Below are positions 16,871 through 25,527 of a stretch of DNA of 64,000 nt, one piece after another. The DNA comes from Cryptosporangium sp044454545 (GTDB taxonomy: Bacteria; Actinomycetota; Actinomycetes; Mycobacteriales; Cryptosporangiaceae): assembly GCF_044454545.1 (NCBI RefSeq), contig NZ_JBITDV010000004.1:372001-436000 (forward strand). Direction: 5' to 3'. A model generated the notes under the pieces. That model was not told where the DNA came from. It worked only from the letters and a program-made list of their open reading frames with translations, and ran no database searches. Positions within the stretch are counted from its first letter, which is position 1. The number at the start of each line of letters is the position of its first letter. Made by a program: the position numbers and the translations under genes.

Positions 16871-17514
16871 CCCGGGTGCTGATCGTGGACGACGATCCGC
16901 TGGTGCGGGCCGGACTGACGATGATCCTGGCGGGGACCGACGACCTGCAGGTCGTCGGCGAGGCCTCCGACGGCGTCGAGGTCCCCGCCGCGGTCCGGAG
17001 CGTCCGGCCGGACGTCGTCCTGATGGACATCCGGATGCCCCGGCAAGACGGGCTGGCCGCCACCGAAGCACTACGCCGGACGCCCGACGCGCCCGAGGTC
17101 ATCGTCCTGACGACGTTCGACGCGGACGAGTACGTGCTGCGCGCGCTGCGCTCCGGAGCCGGCGGGTTCCTGCTCAAAGACACCGCGCCGGCCGAGATCG
17201 TGCGGGCGATCCGGGCGGTCGCGGCCGGGGAGCCGATGCTCTCCCCCACCGTTACGCGTCAGCTGATCGCGCACGTCGCCGAGTCCGGGGTCGACGCGCG
17301 GAAGACGTCCGCGCTGCGGGCGCTGGAGCAGCTCAGCCCGCGGGAGCGGGAGGTCGCTGCGGCGGTGGGGCGGGGTGCGTCGAACGCGGAGATCGGCACC
17401 GAGCTGTTCATGAGCATCGCCACGGTGAAGGCGCACGTGTCGCGGATCCTCACCCGGCTGGGGCTGAACAACCGCGTGCAGCTGGCGCTGCTCGCCCACG
17501 ACGCCGGCGTCTGA
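16867..17514 (+). CDS. NarL-family response regulator
   Basis: 215 residues: receiver domain with the acidic pocket VDDDPL, phospho-acceptor Asp54 (LMDIRMPRQDG) and LLKDTAP, followed by a LuxR-type helix-turn-helix (LSPREREVAAAVGRGASNAEI, TVKAHVSRILTRLG). It is the cognate partner of the overlapping kinase gene. It converges on thiE with a 6-bp gap. Confidence 0.95.
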   Translation: MTRVLIVDDDPLVRAGLTMILAGTDDLQVVGEASDGVEVPAAVRSVRPDVVLMDIRMPRQDGLAATEALRRTPDAPEVIVLTTFDADEYVLRALRSGAGGFLLKDTAPAEIVRAIRAVAAGEPMLSPTVTRQLIAHVAESGVDARKTSALRALEQLSPREREVAAAVGRGASNAEIGTELFMSIATVKAHVSRILTRLGLNNRVQLALLAHDAGV

Positions 17515-17520
17515 TCCGCA

Positions 17521-18156
17521 CTACTCCGCGGTCAGCGCACCGCGGAGACGCTGGGCCGCGGCTTTCGGCTCGTCGGCTCCGGTGAGCGCACGGACGACGA
17601 CGATTCTCGTCGCGCCGGCGGCTTTCACCTCGGCCACTCGGGGCTCGTCGATGCCGCCGATCGCGAACCAGGGGCGTTCGGGTGCGGCGGCCGCGGTCTC
17701 CCGGACCAGGCCCAGGCCGGCGGCGGGGCGACCGGGCTTGGTGGGGGTCTCCCAGCAGGGGCCGGTGCAGAAGTAGTCGACGCCGGGTTCCCGGGCGGCC
17801 TCCCGGGCCTGCCGGGCCGAGTGGGTCGAGCGTCCGATCAGGACGTCGTCACCGAGGATCCGGCGGGCGACCGGGACCGGGAGGTCGTCCTGGCCGAGGT
17901 GGAGGACGTCGGCTCCGGCGGCCGCGGCGACGTCGGCGCGGTCGTTGACGGCGAGCAGGGCGCCGTGCCGGTCACAGAGCTCACGCAGCAGCGCGAGCCG
18001 CCGGAGCTCGGTGCGGGCCTCGATGTCCTTCTCGCGCAGCTGCACGACGTCGACGCCGCCCGCGAGGGCGGCGTCGACGAATTCGGCCAGGTCGGGCCGG
18101 TCGGCCGTGCAGAGGTACAACCGCGCGCCCGCCAGCCGTTCCCGTCGGTCGATCAC
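17521..18156 (-). CDS. thiE: Thiamine-phosphate synthase ThiE
   Basis: 211 residues, TIM barrel. It joins the HMP-PP pyrimidine to the carboxythiazole phosphate to give thiamine phosphate. Motifs are VQLREKD, LLAVNDRADVAAAAGADVLHLGQDDLP (two stretches), GRSTHS and FAIGGI. It is the last gene of the thi operon and overlaps thiG by 4 nt. In the DYFCTGPCWETPTKPGR region the usual GP.F.T.TK pattern reads GPCWETPTK, with Cys-Trp at the variable positions, a small departure. Confidence 0.95.
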   Translation of the reverse strand: MIDRRERLAGARLYLCTADRPDLAEFVDAALAGGVDVVQLREKDIEARTELRRLALLRELCDRHGALLAVNDRADVAAAAGADVLHLGQDDLPVPVARRILGDDVLIGRSTHSARQAREAAREPGVDYFCTGPCWETPTKPGRPAAGLGLVRETAAAAPERPWFAIGGIDEPRVAEVKAAGATRIVVVRALTGADEPKAAAQRLRGALTAE

Positions 18157-18926
18157 GGCACCGGAGGCGAGGAGGCCTGGGCGTACCAGCGGCGGGGAGC
18201 CCGGCCGGCCCGGTAGGCCAGACGGCCGGCCTCGACCGCGAGGCGCATCGCGGTGGCCATCGCGACCGGGTCGCGGGCGCCGGTGACCGCGGTCGCGAGC
18301 AGGACGCCGTCGCAGCCGAGCTCCATCGCCTGGGCGGCGTCGCTCGCGGTGCCGATCCCGGCGTCGAGAATGACCGGAACCGTCGCCTCCTCGACGATCA
18401 GCGCGAGGTTGTGCGGGTTACGGATGCCGAGCCCGGACCCGATCGGCGACCCGAGCGGCATGACCGCCGAACACCCGACGTCGGCGAGCCGGCGGGCCAG
18501 GATCGGATCGTCGTTCGTGTACGGCAGGACGGTGAACCCGTCCGCGACCAGCTGTTCGGCGGCGACGAGCAGCTCCACCGGGTCCGGGAGCAGCGTCCGG
18601 TCGTCGGCGACCACCTCGAGCTTCACCCAGTCGGTCTCCAGCGCGTCCCGTCCGAGCTGCGCGGTGAGCACGGCCTCGGGGGCCGTGCGGCACCCCGCGG
18701 TGTTCGGCAGCGGCTCGATGCCGTACTCCCGGAGCAGCGGAGACACGCCCAGCCCGGACGCCGGGTCGACCCGGCGCATCGAGACCGTGGTGAGGACCGT
18801 GCCGGAGGCGCGTAACGCCTCGCCGAGCGTCGCGAGGCTGATCGAGCCGCCTCCGGTTCCCATGATGAGCCGGGATGCGAGTGGCTTCCCGGCGATGACC
18901 AACGTATCGGTAACCGAGACCGTCAT
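18153..18926 (-). CDS. thiG: Thiazole synthase ThiG
   Basis: 257 residues. It builds the thiazole phosphate from 1-deoxy-D-xylulose 5-phosphate, dehydroglycine (here supplied by ThiO) and ThiS thiocarboxylate. Motifs are RLIMGTGG, LPNTAGC, WVKLEVVAD, VLPYTNDDP, AVMPLGSPIGSGLGI, DAGIGTASDAAQAMELGCDGVLL in separate stretches. A run of AGGAGGGG precedes ATG 18926. It is co-operonic with thiS (21-bp gap). Confidence 0.97.
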   Translation of the reverse strand: MTVSVTDTLVIAGKPLASRLIMGTGGGSISLATLGEALRASGTVLTTVSMRRVDPASGLGVSPLLREYGIEPLPNTAGCRTAPEAVLTAQLGRDALETDWVKLEVVADDRTLLPDPVELLVAAEQLVADGFTVLPYTNDDPILARRLADVGCSAVMPLGSPIGSGLGIRNPHNLALIVEEATVPVILDAGIGTASDAAQAMELGCDGVLLATAVTGARDPVAMATAMRLAVEAGRLAYRAGRAPRRWYAQASSPPVP

Positions 18927-18947
18927 CTGTCCCCTCCTTCGTTGCCG

Positions 18948-19160
18948 TCATCCACCTTGCACAGCGGTGATCACCTCGACGGTGTCGCCGTCGGCGAGCC
19001 GGACCCGGGCCCAGCCGCCGCGCGGCACCACCTCGCCGTTGACCGCCACCGCGACGCCCTGGGCGAATCCCGCCGGGCGCTGCGTCACGTGCTGGACGAC
19101 CGCCGCGACGGTCGGATCGCTCACGTCGACCTCTCGGCCGTTCACCCGTAACGTCGTCAT
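18948..19160 (-). CDS. thiS: Sulfur carrier protein ThiS
   Basis: 70 residues with a ubiquitin-like beta-grasp fold ending in Gly-Gly (AVQGG), which is adenylated and thiocarboxylated to carry sulfur to ThiG. The start is ATG 19160 (MTTLRVNGREV); the frame is open for 11 more codons but the extension is not family-like. No thiF is present in the operon, so the activating enzyme must come from elsewhere. Confidence 0.95.
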   Translation of the reverse strand: MTTLRVNGREVDVSDPTVAAVVQHVTQRPAGFAQGVAVAVNGEVVPRGGWARVRLADGDTVEVITAVQGG

Positions 19161-19189
19161 CGGCTGTACCCCGTCCGGTCCTGAATGGA

Positions 19190-20350
19190 TCATCGAATTC
19201 CGGCGGACGCGAATCGCGAGGGTGCGAAAGCCGCGGCGACCAGCGGGTCGGGGGCCGGGCCGGCACCGGCCACCAGGTACGCGACCAGGGCCGCGGTGAG
19301 CGGGGCGAACAGGATCCCGTTGCGGCCGTGCCCGGTCGCGACGAAGCCGTCGCCGAGGCGTCCGACGATCGGAGCGCCGTCGGTGCTCACCGGCCGCAGC
19401 CCGGCCGACGTTTCGACGAGCGCGTACTCGTCGACGGCAGGCAGGACCCGGCGGGCGTCGGCGAGCAGCCGGTGGACACCGCCCGCGGTGACCGTGCGAT
19501 CGAAGCCGACCTCGTCCTGGGTCGCGCCGATCACGAGCTCACCGGTCGCCCGGGGCACCAGGTAGACGCCACGCCCGTCGACGAGTGCGCGGATCGTGCG
19601 GGTCAGCGTCGGGGTGGTGCGCGTGGCGGCGAGCCGCAGGATCTCGCCGCGAACCGGGCGGACCGCGCCGTCGAACGCGGGCAGGAGCCGAGGCGTCCAG
19701 GCCCCGGCGGCGGTCACGGTGACGCGGTCGGGGTCGCGCGCGTCGGTCGCGGCCCCGGGTGCGGCGCCGCCGCCGGCCTCGGCGGGCGGGGCCGTGCGGG
19801 CGGCCGGGGTGGTCCGGAAGGTGACGCCGGCGGCGTCGGTGGCGGCGCGGAGCGCGCGCAGGAGCGCGCGGTTGTCGACGCTGTGGTCGCCGGGGACGTC
19901 CAGGGCTCCGCGGACGCCAGGGGCCAGTGCGGGCTCGGCCCGGCGCGCCTCCGTGCCGGTCAGCCGCTCGACGTCGACGCCCAGGCCGGCCAGGCGGGCG
20001 GCCAGGTCGTCGAGCGCGTCGAGGTCGCCGGCGGTGTACCCCACGACGAGCGTGCCGGTCGTCCGGTAGCCGGGGTCGACGCCGGTCGCGGCGAGTGCCT
20101 CGGCGAACTCGGGCCACGCTTCGACGGCCAGCCGTCCCGCCGCGAGGAGCGCCGGTTCGGTCGGGTGAGCCTCGGCGATCGGCGCGAGCATCCCGGCGGC
20201 GACCGGACTCGCGCCCTGCGAAGGGTCGGGGTCGATCACCGTGACCGCGGCCCCGGCCCGGGCCAGCGCCCACGCACTGGACAGCCCGATGACCCCCGCC
20301 CCGACGACGGTGACCCGAGGCCCATCCCCGCGGGCCGGACCTCCCGTCAC
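19190..20350 (-). CDS. thiO: Glycine oxidase ThiO
   Basis: 386 residues, DAAO-type flavoprotein: VTVVGAGVIGLSSAWALARAG (FAD-binding) at the N-terminus, GMLAPIAEA, GEILRL, VYLVPR, IGATQDEVGFD, ETSAGLRPVSTDGAPIVG and GHGRNGILFAP (some in separate stretches). It oxidises glycine to the imine used by ThiG, replacing the radical-SAM ThiH route of anaerobes. There is an Ala/Gly/Pro-rich insert near residues 190-212. It overlaps thiD by ATGA. Confidence 0.94.
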   Translation of the reverse strand: MTGGPARGDGPRVTVVGAGVIGLSSAWALARAGAAVTVIDPDPSQGASPVAAGMLAPIAEAHPTEPALLAAGRLAVEAWPEFAEALAATGVDPGYRTTGTLVVGYTAGDLDALDDLAARLAGLGVDVERLTGTEARRAEPALAPGVRGALDVPGDHSVDNRALLRALRAATDAAGVTFRTTPAARTAPPAEAGGGAAPGAATDARDPDRVTVTAAGAWTPRLLPAFDGAVRPVRGEILRLAATRTTPTLTRTIRALVDGRGVYLVPRATGELVIGATQDEVGFDRTVTAGGVHRLLADARRVLPAVDEYALVETSAGLRPVSTDGAPIVGRLGDGFVATGHGRNGILFAPLTAALVAYLVAGAGPAPDPLVAAAFAPSRFASAGIR

Positions 20351-21300
20351 GGGCCCGCCTCGACCCGCGCGCCCGCCCCCGCCGCGCCGGATGCCGCCCC
20401 GCCACCAGAGGCCGCCGAACCACCACCGGAGACCGCCCCGCCACCGGAGACCGCCGCACCACTCAGGAACGCCGGGCCGCCGGGGGCTGCCGGGTCGGAG
20501 GGGGGCGTCGACTCGTGGGCCGGGGGGTGGCCTACCGGGCCGTGGCCGGCTCCGACCGAGTAGCCGGCCGCGACGGCTCGGGTCACGTAGCGCTTGGCGG
20601 TCTCGACCGCGACGGTGAGGGAATCACCCAGCGCCAGGCGGGCGGTGATCGCGGCCGCGAGCGTGTCGCCGCTGCCGTGGGTGTTGCCGGTCTCGATCCG
20701 GGCGGCGTCCAGCCAGAGCTCGGTGGACCCGTCGGTCAGCAGGTCACGGCTACGCGGCCCGGTGCCGTGCCCGCCCTTCACCAGCGCGTATCGCGGCCCG
20801 AGCGCCAGCAACGCCCGGGCTGCGGCCGGCTGGTCGCGCGTTCCCACCAGCAGCTCGGTCTCGTCGAGGTTCGGCGTGACGACCGTCGCCAGCGCGAACA
20901 TGTCCCGCAGGGCGGCGAGCGCGTCCGGGCGCAGCAGCGCGTGGCCGTGCATCGACGCGCACACCGGATCGAGCACCAGCGGGATCGTCCCGTCACGCCC
21001 GATGCCGTGCCGGCGGAACGCGGCTCCGATCGCGAGGATGATCGGCGCGGACGCCAGCATCCCGGTCTTGACCGCGGTCGGGCGAAGGTCCTCGACGACC
21101 ACCCGGATCTGCTCGGCGACGATCGCCGGCGGGATCTCGTGGACGCCGCTCACTCCGACGGTGTTCTGCACGGTCACCGCCGTGACCGCGGTGGTGCCGT
21201 GCACCCCGAACGCGGCGAACGTGTGCAGGTCGGCCTGCATCCCGGCCCCGCCCCCGGAGTCCGACCCCGCGACCGTCATCGCCACCGCCGGCCGGCTCAC
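20347..21300 (-). CDS. thiD: Hydroxymethylpyrimidine (phosphate) kinase ThiD, catalytic Cys replaced by Asp, repetitive tail
   Basis: 317 residues, ribokinase fold; phosphorylates HMP and HMP-P. Motifs are AGSDSGGGAGMQADL, PTAVKTGMLAS, VLDPVCAS and VKGGHG. The C-terminal catalytic loop reads GNTHGSGDTLAAAI: the position usually Cys in ThiD (GTGCT) is Asp, as in other ribokinase-family enzymes. The last 60 residues or so are a Gly/Ala/Ser-rich repeat (SGGGAVSGGGSAASGGG) absent from the usual 265-280-residue ThiD. It overlaps thiC by 4 nt. Confidence 0.92.
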   Translation of the reverse strand: MSRPAVAMTVAGSDSGGGAGMQADLHTFAAFGVHGTTAVTAVTVQNTVGVSGVHEIPPAIVAEQIRVVVEDLRPTAVKTGMLASAPIILAIGAAFRRHGIGRDGTIPLVLDPVCASMHGHALLRPDALAALRDMFALATVVTPNLDETELLVGTRDQPAAARALLALGPRYALVKGGHGTGPRSRDLLTDGSTELWLDAARIETGNTHGSGDTLAAAITARLALGDSLTVAVETAKRYVTRAVAAGYSVGAGHGPVGHPPAHESTPPSDPAAPGGPAFLSGAAVSGGGAVSGGGSAASGGGAASGAAGAGARVEAGP

Positions 21301-23051
21301 CCCTCACCCCGCGGCCCGACCGACCCCTCGGCCCGCGGCTCGGGCGAATCGCCTGTCCGCGGCTCGAGAGGGAGGTAGATCCGGCTGCCCGCGGCCCGGA
21401 ACTCCGCCGACATCGCGGCCATTCCCGCCTCGGCGTACGCCACCTCCGCGCTGGTGGCGCCCGGCACGGCGTCCGGCTGAGCGCCTGGCACGGCATCCGG
21501 CTGGGCGCCCGGCACGGCGTCCGTTCGGGGCGCGAGCGCTCCGGCGGCGCGCCGGATCTCGTCCGCATAGGTCGTTCGCAGGTCGTGGGAGATGCGCATC
21601 GAGCAGAACTTCGGACCGCACATCGAACAGAAATGCGCGGTCTTGGCCGGCGCGGCCGGCAGCGTTTCGTCGTGGAACGACTGCGCGGTCTCGGGGTCGA
21701 GCGCCAGCGCGAACTGATCGGCCCAGCGGAACTCGAAGCGCGCGTCGGAGAGCTGATCGTCGTGCGCCCGCGCACCGGGGTGGCCCTTGGCTACGTCGGC
21801 CGCGTGCGCCGCGATCTTGTACGCGATCACCCCGGCCTTGACGTCGTCCCGGTCCGGCAGCCCGAGATGCTCCTTCGGCGTGACGTAACAGAGCATCGCG
21901 GTGCCGTGCCAGGCGATCATCGCCGCGCCGATCGCCGACGTGATGTGGTCGTACCCCGGCGCGACGTCGGTCGCGAGCGGACCGAGCGTGTAGAACGGCG
22001 CCTCGTCGCACCACTCCTGCTGCAGCCGGACGTTCTCGGCGATCTTGTCCATCGGCACGTGCCCGGGGCCTTCGATCATCGTCTGCACGCCGTGCTGTTT
22101 CGCGACCTTCGTCAGCTCTCCCAGCGTGCGCAGTTCGGCGAGTTGAGCGTCGTCGTTGGCGTCGTGGACCGAACCCGGACGCAGGCCGTCGCCCAGCGAG
22201 AACGTCACGTCGTACGCACGGAGGATCTCGCAGAGCGCATCGAAGTGCGTGTACAGGAAGTTCTCCCGGTGGTGCGCCAGACACCACGCGGCGAGGATCG
22301 ACCCGCCGCGGGAGACGATGCCGGTCTTGCGACCGACGGTCAGCGGGACGTACTCCATCCGGACGCCCGCGTGCACGGTCATGTAGTCGACGCCCTGCTC
22401 GCACTGCTCCACGACGACGTCCCGGTAGACGTCCCAGGTCAGCGCAGTGGGATCACCGTTGACCCGCTCCAGCGCCTGGTAGATCGGGACGGTGCCGATC
22501 GGGACCGGCGAGTTGCGGAGGATCCACTCGCGGGTCTCGTGGATCCGCGGTCCGGTCGACAGGTCCATCACGGTGTCAGCGCCCCAGCGCGTCGCCCAGA
22601 CCATCTTCTCGACTTCTTCGGCCGGGGACGACGTGACCGCGGACGTGCCGATGTTGGCGTTCACCTTCACCAGGAACCGTTTACCGATGATCATCGGCTC
22701 GGACTCGGGGTGGTTCACGTTGGCGGGAATCACCGCGCGGCCGGCGGCGACCTCGTCGCGGACCAGTTCGGCCGGCAGGTGCTCGCGGGCGGCGACGTAC
22801 GCCATCTCGGTGGTGATCTCCCCCGCGCGGGCGGCGAGGAGCTGGGTCGGGTGGTTGCGGGACCGGACCGGCGCGGGCAGGCCACGGACGAGATCGGGGA
22901 CGTAGCCGAGCTCGGTGTACGGACCGGAGGTGTCGTAGCGCTCGACGACCTCACCGGTGGTCAGTTCGATTTCACGGACGGGTACGTGCAGGTCACCGCG
23001 GTAGGACTTGCGGCTGCCCGGCAGCGGACCCGTGGACAGAATGCGGCTCAT
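21297..23051 (-). CDS. thiC: Phosphomethylpyrimidine synthase ThiC
   Basis: 584 residues. This radical-SAM enzyme converts aminoimidazole ribotide to HMP-P. Core motifs are NVNHPE, VNANIGTS, DLSTG, RGGSI, SLGDGLRPG, MIEGPGHVP, LGPLATDVAPGYDHI, and the 4Fe-4S cysteines CSMCGPKFC. An insertion follows the cluster motif: the octapeptide DAVPGAQP repeated about three times (bases 21457-21523), then a Pro/Glu/Arg-rich tail. It is the first gene of the thi operon, directly behind the TPP riboswitch. Confidence 0.97.
   Translation of the reverse strand: MSRILSTGPLPGSRKSYRGDLHVPVREIELTTGEVVERYDTSGPYTELGYVPDLVRGLPAPVRSRNHPTQLLAARAGEITTEMAYVAAREHLPAELVRDEVAAGRAVIPANVNHPESEPMIIGKRFLVKVNANIGTSAVTSSPAEEVEKMVWATRWGADTVMDLSTGPRIHETREWILRNSPVPIGTVPIYQALERVNGDPTALTWDVYRDVVVEQCEQGVDYMTVHAGVRMEYVPLTVGRKTGIVSRGGSILAAWCLAHHRENFLYTHFDALCEILRAYDVTFSLGDGLRPGSVHDANDDAQLAELRTLGELTKVAKQHGVQTMIEGPGHVPMDKIAENVRLQQEWCDEAPFYTLGPLATDVAPGYDHITSAIGAAMIAWHGTAMLCYVTPKEHLGLPDRDDVKAGVIAYKIAAHAADVAKGHPGARAHDDQLSDARFEFRWADQFALALDPETAQSFHDETLPAAPAKTAHFCSMCGPKFCSMRISHDLRTTYADEIRRAAGALAPRTDAVPGAQPDAVPGAQPDAVPGATSAEVAYAEAGMAAMSAEFRAAGSRIYLPLEPRTGDSPEPRAEGSVGPRGEG
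21457..21523 (-). repeat. 24-bp in-frame tandem repeat in thiC
   Basis: Two full units and most of a third, 24 bp each, encode DAVPGAQP. They lie after the iron-sulfur cysteines, in a part of the protein that is not conserved, so unit number can probably vary without loss of activity. Confidence 0.85.
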
Positions 23052-23055
23052 CTGA

Positions 23056-23164
23056 GCGCTCCCTACGCCGGCATTACCCGGTCAGGTTCGAGCGGTCGGT
23101 GGCACCGTCCGGATCGGACAGCCACCCTCTCAGCCCGCTTTCGGCGCGAGCTCCCGCGTACAAG
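23056..23164 (-). promoter_or_regulatory. TPP (THI-box) riboswitch upstream of thiC
   Basis: Read on the minus strand, the leader contains the conserved elements in order: GCGGGAGC, GGGCTGAGAGGGTGGC, GAACCTGACCGGGTAATGCC (pyrophosphate- and pyrimidine-binding loops) and GGCGTAGGGAGCGC. GCG/CGC can close P1. The aptamer ends only a few bases before ATG 23051, so thiamine pyrophosphate probably blocks translation initiation and with it the whole thiCDOSGE operon. A TATGGT box lies just upstream of the aptamer on the minus strand. Confidence 0.95.
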
Positions 23165-23245
23165 GACGCGGTCACCATAACCCTCGCCCGCGGCGAGCGG
23201 AACCTCGCCGAGGGTGACCGTAGAGTTCCCGGACGCCGACGACGG

Positions 23246-24403
23246 TCAGCGGGCGGGCGCCGACAACCGGGGCACCGCGAGGACCGCCAGCACCGCGGCG
23301 CAGGCGGCGGCGGTGAACGCGGGCGGGTAGCCGGCGTGGGTGACGACGGCGCCGAGGATCGGGGCGGTGAGCGCGGCGACGGCGTTCTGGCCGGTGTTGT
23401 GGATGCCCAGCGCGCGCCCGGCCCAGCCGGGTCCGGCGTACTCGGCCACCGCCGTGAACGACAGACCGTTCGTGGAGACCGACACCACCGCGGCCGCGAC
23501 CAGCGCGACCACCGTGACGCCGGGAACGCCACCGGCACCCAGCGCCAGCACCGCGAGGACGCCGGCCGTGGCCCCGGCCAGGAGGCGCATCGGCCCGGTA
23601 CGGCTACCGGCGCGGTCCGACCACCACCCGGCGAACAGCCGGGCCGCCGCTCCCCCGAAGGCCGCGACCGCGAGCAGGCGCCCGGCCGGTGCGGCGTCCC
23701 AGTGCTGGGTGTCGACGAGGAACACCAGGCCGAACGTGGCCACCGCGAACTGCGGGAACACCAGCAGCGCACCGGCGCCGTGCAGACGCCAAAGCACCGG
23801 GGCGCGGTAGGGGTTGCCGTTCGTCGTGGCCGCGGCCTCGGCCGACCGCGCCGGATCGCGGACCACGACCGCGATCAGCACCGCGGTGGCCAGGCAGAAG
23901 ACGGCCAGGAACAGCAGCGCGGGGTTGCGCCCGGTGGAGCTCAGCACCGGAATCGTCACCGCGGCCACCGCGACGCCGAGCGGCTGGGCCATCTGCCGGA
24001 TGCCCATCGCCAGGCCCCGCTCGGCCGGACCGAACCAGCCCAGGATCAGGCGTCCGCTGGCCGCGTTCACCGATCCGGCGGCGGCGCCCGCGACGACGAG
24101 CACGGCGCCGAGGACGACCGGCCCGCGCGCGGCCGACGCGGCGAGCAACCCGGCACCGGCGCCGGCCAGACCCAGCGCGATGACGCCCCGCTCGCCGTAG
24201 CGGTCGGCCAGCGCACCCCAGACGACCAGCGTCGCGAGCAGGCCGAACGTCGGACAGGCGACGAGGATCGCGGCCTGGGTCAGCGAGAGGCCGTCGGCGC
24301 GCAGACGCGGGAGGAGGTACGGCAGCCCGTAGAGGAACGCGCACCCGGCCGTCATCCCGGCCACGCCCGCCGCCAGCACCACCCAACGTCGTCCAGATTC
24401 CAT
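23246..24403 (-). CDS. MFS transporter
   Basis: 385 residues with 12 predicted transmembrane helices; the loop 2-3 motif is GALADRYGERG and its second-half counterpart is AGWWSDRAGSRTG. This is the pattern of major facilitator family proteins of the MCT/CynX or drug-efflux type; the substrate is unknown. A thiamine role is possible from position but not supported, as it lies upstream of the riboswitch. Its -10 box and a palindrome occupy the spacer shared with the DUF2071 gene. Confidence 0.9.
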   Translation of the reverse strand: MESGRRWVVLAAGVAGMTAGCAFLYGLPYLLPRLRADGLSLTQAAILVACPTFGLLATLVVWGALADRYGERGVIALGLAGAGAGLLAASAARGPVVLGAVLVVAGAAAGSVNAASGRLILGWFGPAERGLAMGIRQMAQPLGVAVAAVTIPVLSSTGRNPALLFLAVFCLATAVLIAVVVRDPARSAEAAATTNGNPYRAPVLWRLHGAGALLVFPQFAVATFGLVFLVDTQHWDAAPAGRLLAVAAFGGAAARLFAGWWSDRAGSRTGPMRLLAGATAGVLAVLALGAGGVPGVTVVALVAAAVVSVSTNGLSFTAVAEYAGPGWAGRALGIHNTGQNAVAALTAPILGAVVTHAGYPPAFTAAACAAVLAVLAVPRLSAPAR

Positions 24404-24409
24404 ATAACG

Positions 24410-24452
24410 AGACTATCTTCCCAATATATGGGAAGGCGCGAGGGGTTACGCT
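24410..24452. promoter_or_regulatory. Divergent promoters and palindromic operator between MFS and DUF2071 genes
   Basis: CTTCCCA and TGGGAAG form a 7-bp inverted repeat with a 5-bp AT centre (24417-24435). On the minus strand TAGTCT (24410-24415) is followed by 6 nt and ATG 24403; on the plus strand TACGCT (24447-24452) is followed by 7 nt and GTG 24460. The palindrome lies beside both -10 boxes, so one regulator could control both genes. No regulator gene adjoins it. Confidence 0.6.
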
Positions 24453-24459
24453 GGGAGCC

Positions 24460-25176
24460 GTGGAGATCGCGGAGCCGGTGACGCCGACCGCGCCGCGGCC
24501 GATCGGCCGGGCGGTGCTGACGCAGTGGTGGCGCGAGTTGGCGTTCCTGCACTGGCCGGTGGATCCGGCCGTGGTGGCGCCGCTGCTTCCGGCCGGCACC
24601 CGGCCCGACACGCTCGACGGCGTGACGTACGTCGGGTTGATCGGCTTCCGGATGGACCGGGTCGGGCTCGGGGCCGGCGTCCCGTACTTCGGGCGGTTCG
24701 CGGAGACGAACGTCCGCCTGTACTCGGTGGACGACGCCGGGCGCCGCGGGGTGGTGTTCCGTTCCTTGGACGCCGCGCGGCTACTGCCCGTGGTGGTCGG
24801 GCGGGTCGCGCTGGGGCTGAACTACGTGTGGTCGAAGATGTCGGTCGAGCGCTCCGGCGACGGCGCGTACACGTACCGGAGCCGTCGGCGCTGGCCCGAC
24901 GCCGGACCGAGGGCCGCGTTCACGGTGGTACCGGGAGGTCCGGCGCCGAAGGACCCGCTCAACGACTTCCTCACCGCGCGCTGGGGGCTGCACACCAGCC
25001 GGCGCGGCACGACGATCTACCTGCCGAACGAACACCCCGCCTGGCCGCTACGCACGGCGACGCTCGAACACCTCGACGAGACCGTGCTCAGCGCCGCCGG
25101 CCTTGCCGTCGAGGGTCCGCCACCGTCAGTTCTCTTCAGCGACGGCGTCCCGGTGAAGTTCGGCCCTCCGGCCTAG
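24460..25176 (+). CDS. DUF2071 (YqjF-like) family protein
   Basis: 238 residues. The family pattern is clear: LTQWWRELAFLHWPVDPAVVAPLLPAGT near the N-terminus (two stretches), YVGLIGFRM, ETNVRLY, GVVFRSLDAARLLPV, and a late WPLRTATLEHLDE. The function of DUF2071 proteins is not established; the fold is related to acetoacetate decarboxylase-like proteins. The GTG start fits the leaderless promoter. Confidence 0.88.
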   Translation: MEIAEPVTPTAPRPIGRAVLTQWWRELAFLHWPVDPAVVAPLLPAGTRPDTLDGVTYVGLIGFRMDRVGLGAGVPYFGRFAETNVRLYSVDDAGRRGVVFRSLDAARLLPVVVGRVALGLNYVWSKMSVERSGDGAYTYRSRRRWPDAGPRAAFTVVPGGPAPKDPLNDFLTARWGLHTSRRGTTIYLPNEHPAWPLRTATLEHLDETVLSAAGLAVEGPPPSVLFSDGVPVKFGPPA

Positions 25177-25229
25177 TACGGCAACGACAGTAGGCCGCGG
25201 CCCGATGCCCCGGTCCAGCGGAAATGGTT

Positions 25230-25277
25230 ATCGATGGAAAGTTGCTGGTGCTCTCGCGTGGGTGATGTTCCATCGAT
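25230..25277. repeat. Inverted repeat in the DUF2071-cysM spacer
   Basis: ATCGATGGAA and TTCCATCGAT are a perfect 10-bp inverted repeat separated by 28 nt. It lies 50 bp after the DUF2071 gene. It may be a terminator stem or a protein-binding site. The 350-bp spacer (25177-25526) contains no convincing gene. Confidence 0.6.
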
Positions 25278-25447
25278 CTCGGCGTTCCCCGAATGATTCA
25301 CCCATGACCAGCCACACAGCCCGGGCTTGGTGCGGGAATCAGACGGGTCGTCCCAGTCGACGAGACGGAGTCCAGATCATGGGACCCCGTGACACGACCT
25401 GGATGCCGGACCGGCCGGTCCCGTGCCGAATGCCGTTGCAGTACTAA

Positions 25448-25527
25448 GGCCGCCTTTCAAAGGTTCAGGTCGCCGTGGGCGTGGGCCAGGCGGCGACCGG
25501 CGGGCTGCTGGCCTTTGAGACGCGGCC
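25448..25527 (-). terminator. Nested stem-loop after cysM
   Basis: The outer arms are 16 nt (GGCCGCCTTTCAAAGG and its near-complement at 25512-25527, 14 of 16 paired). An inner perfect 8-bp stem, GGTCGCCG/CGGCGACC (25468-25498), sits in the loop. The outer arm reaches the cysM stop codon, so it probably terminates the clpS-cysM operon, and may also stop plus-strand readthrough. Confidence 0.65.
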
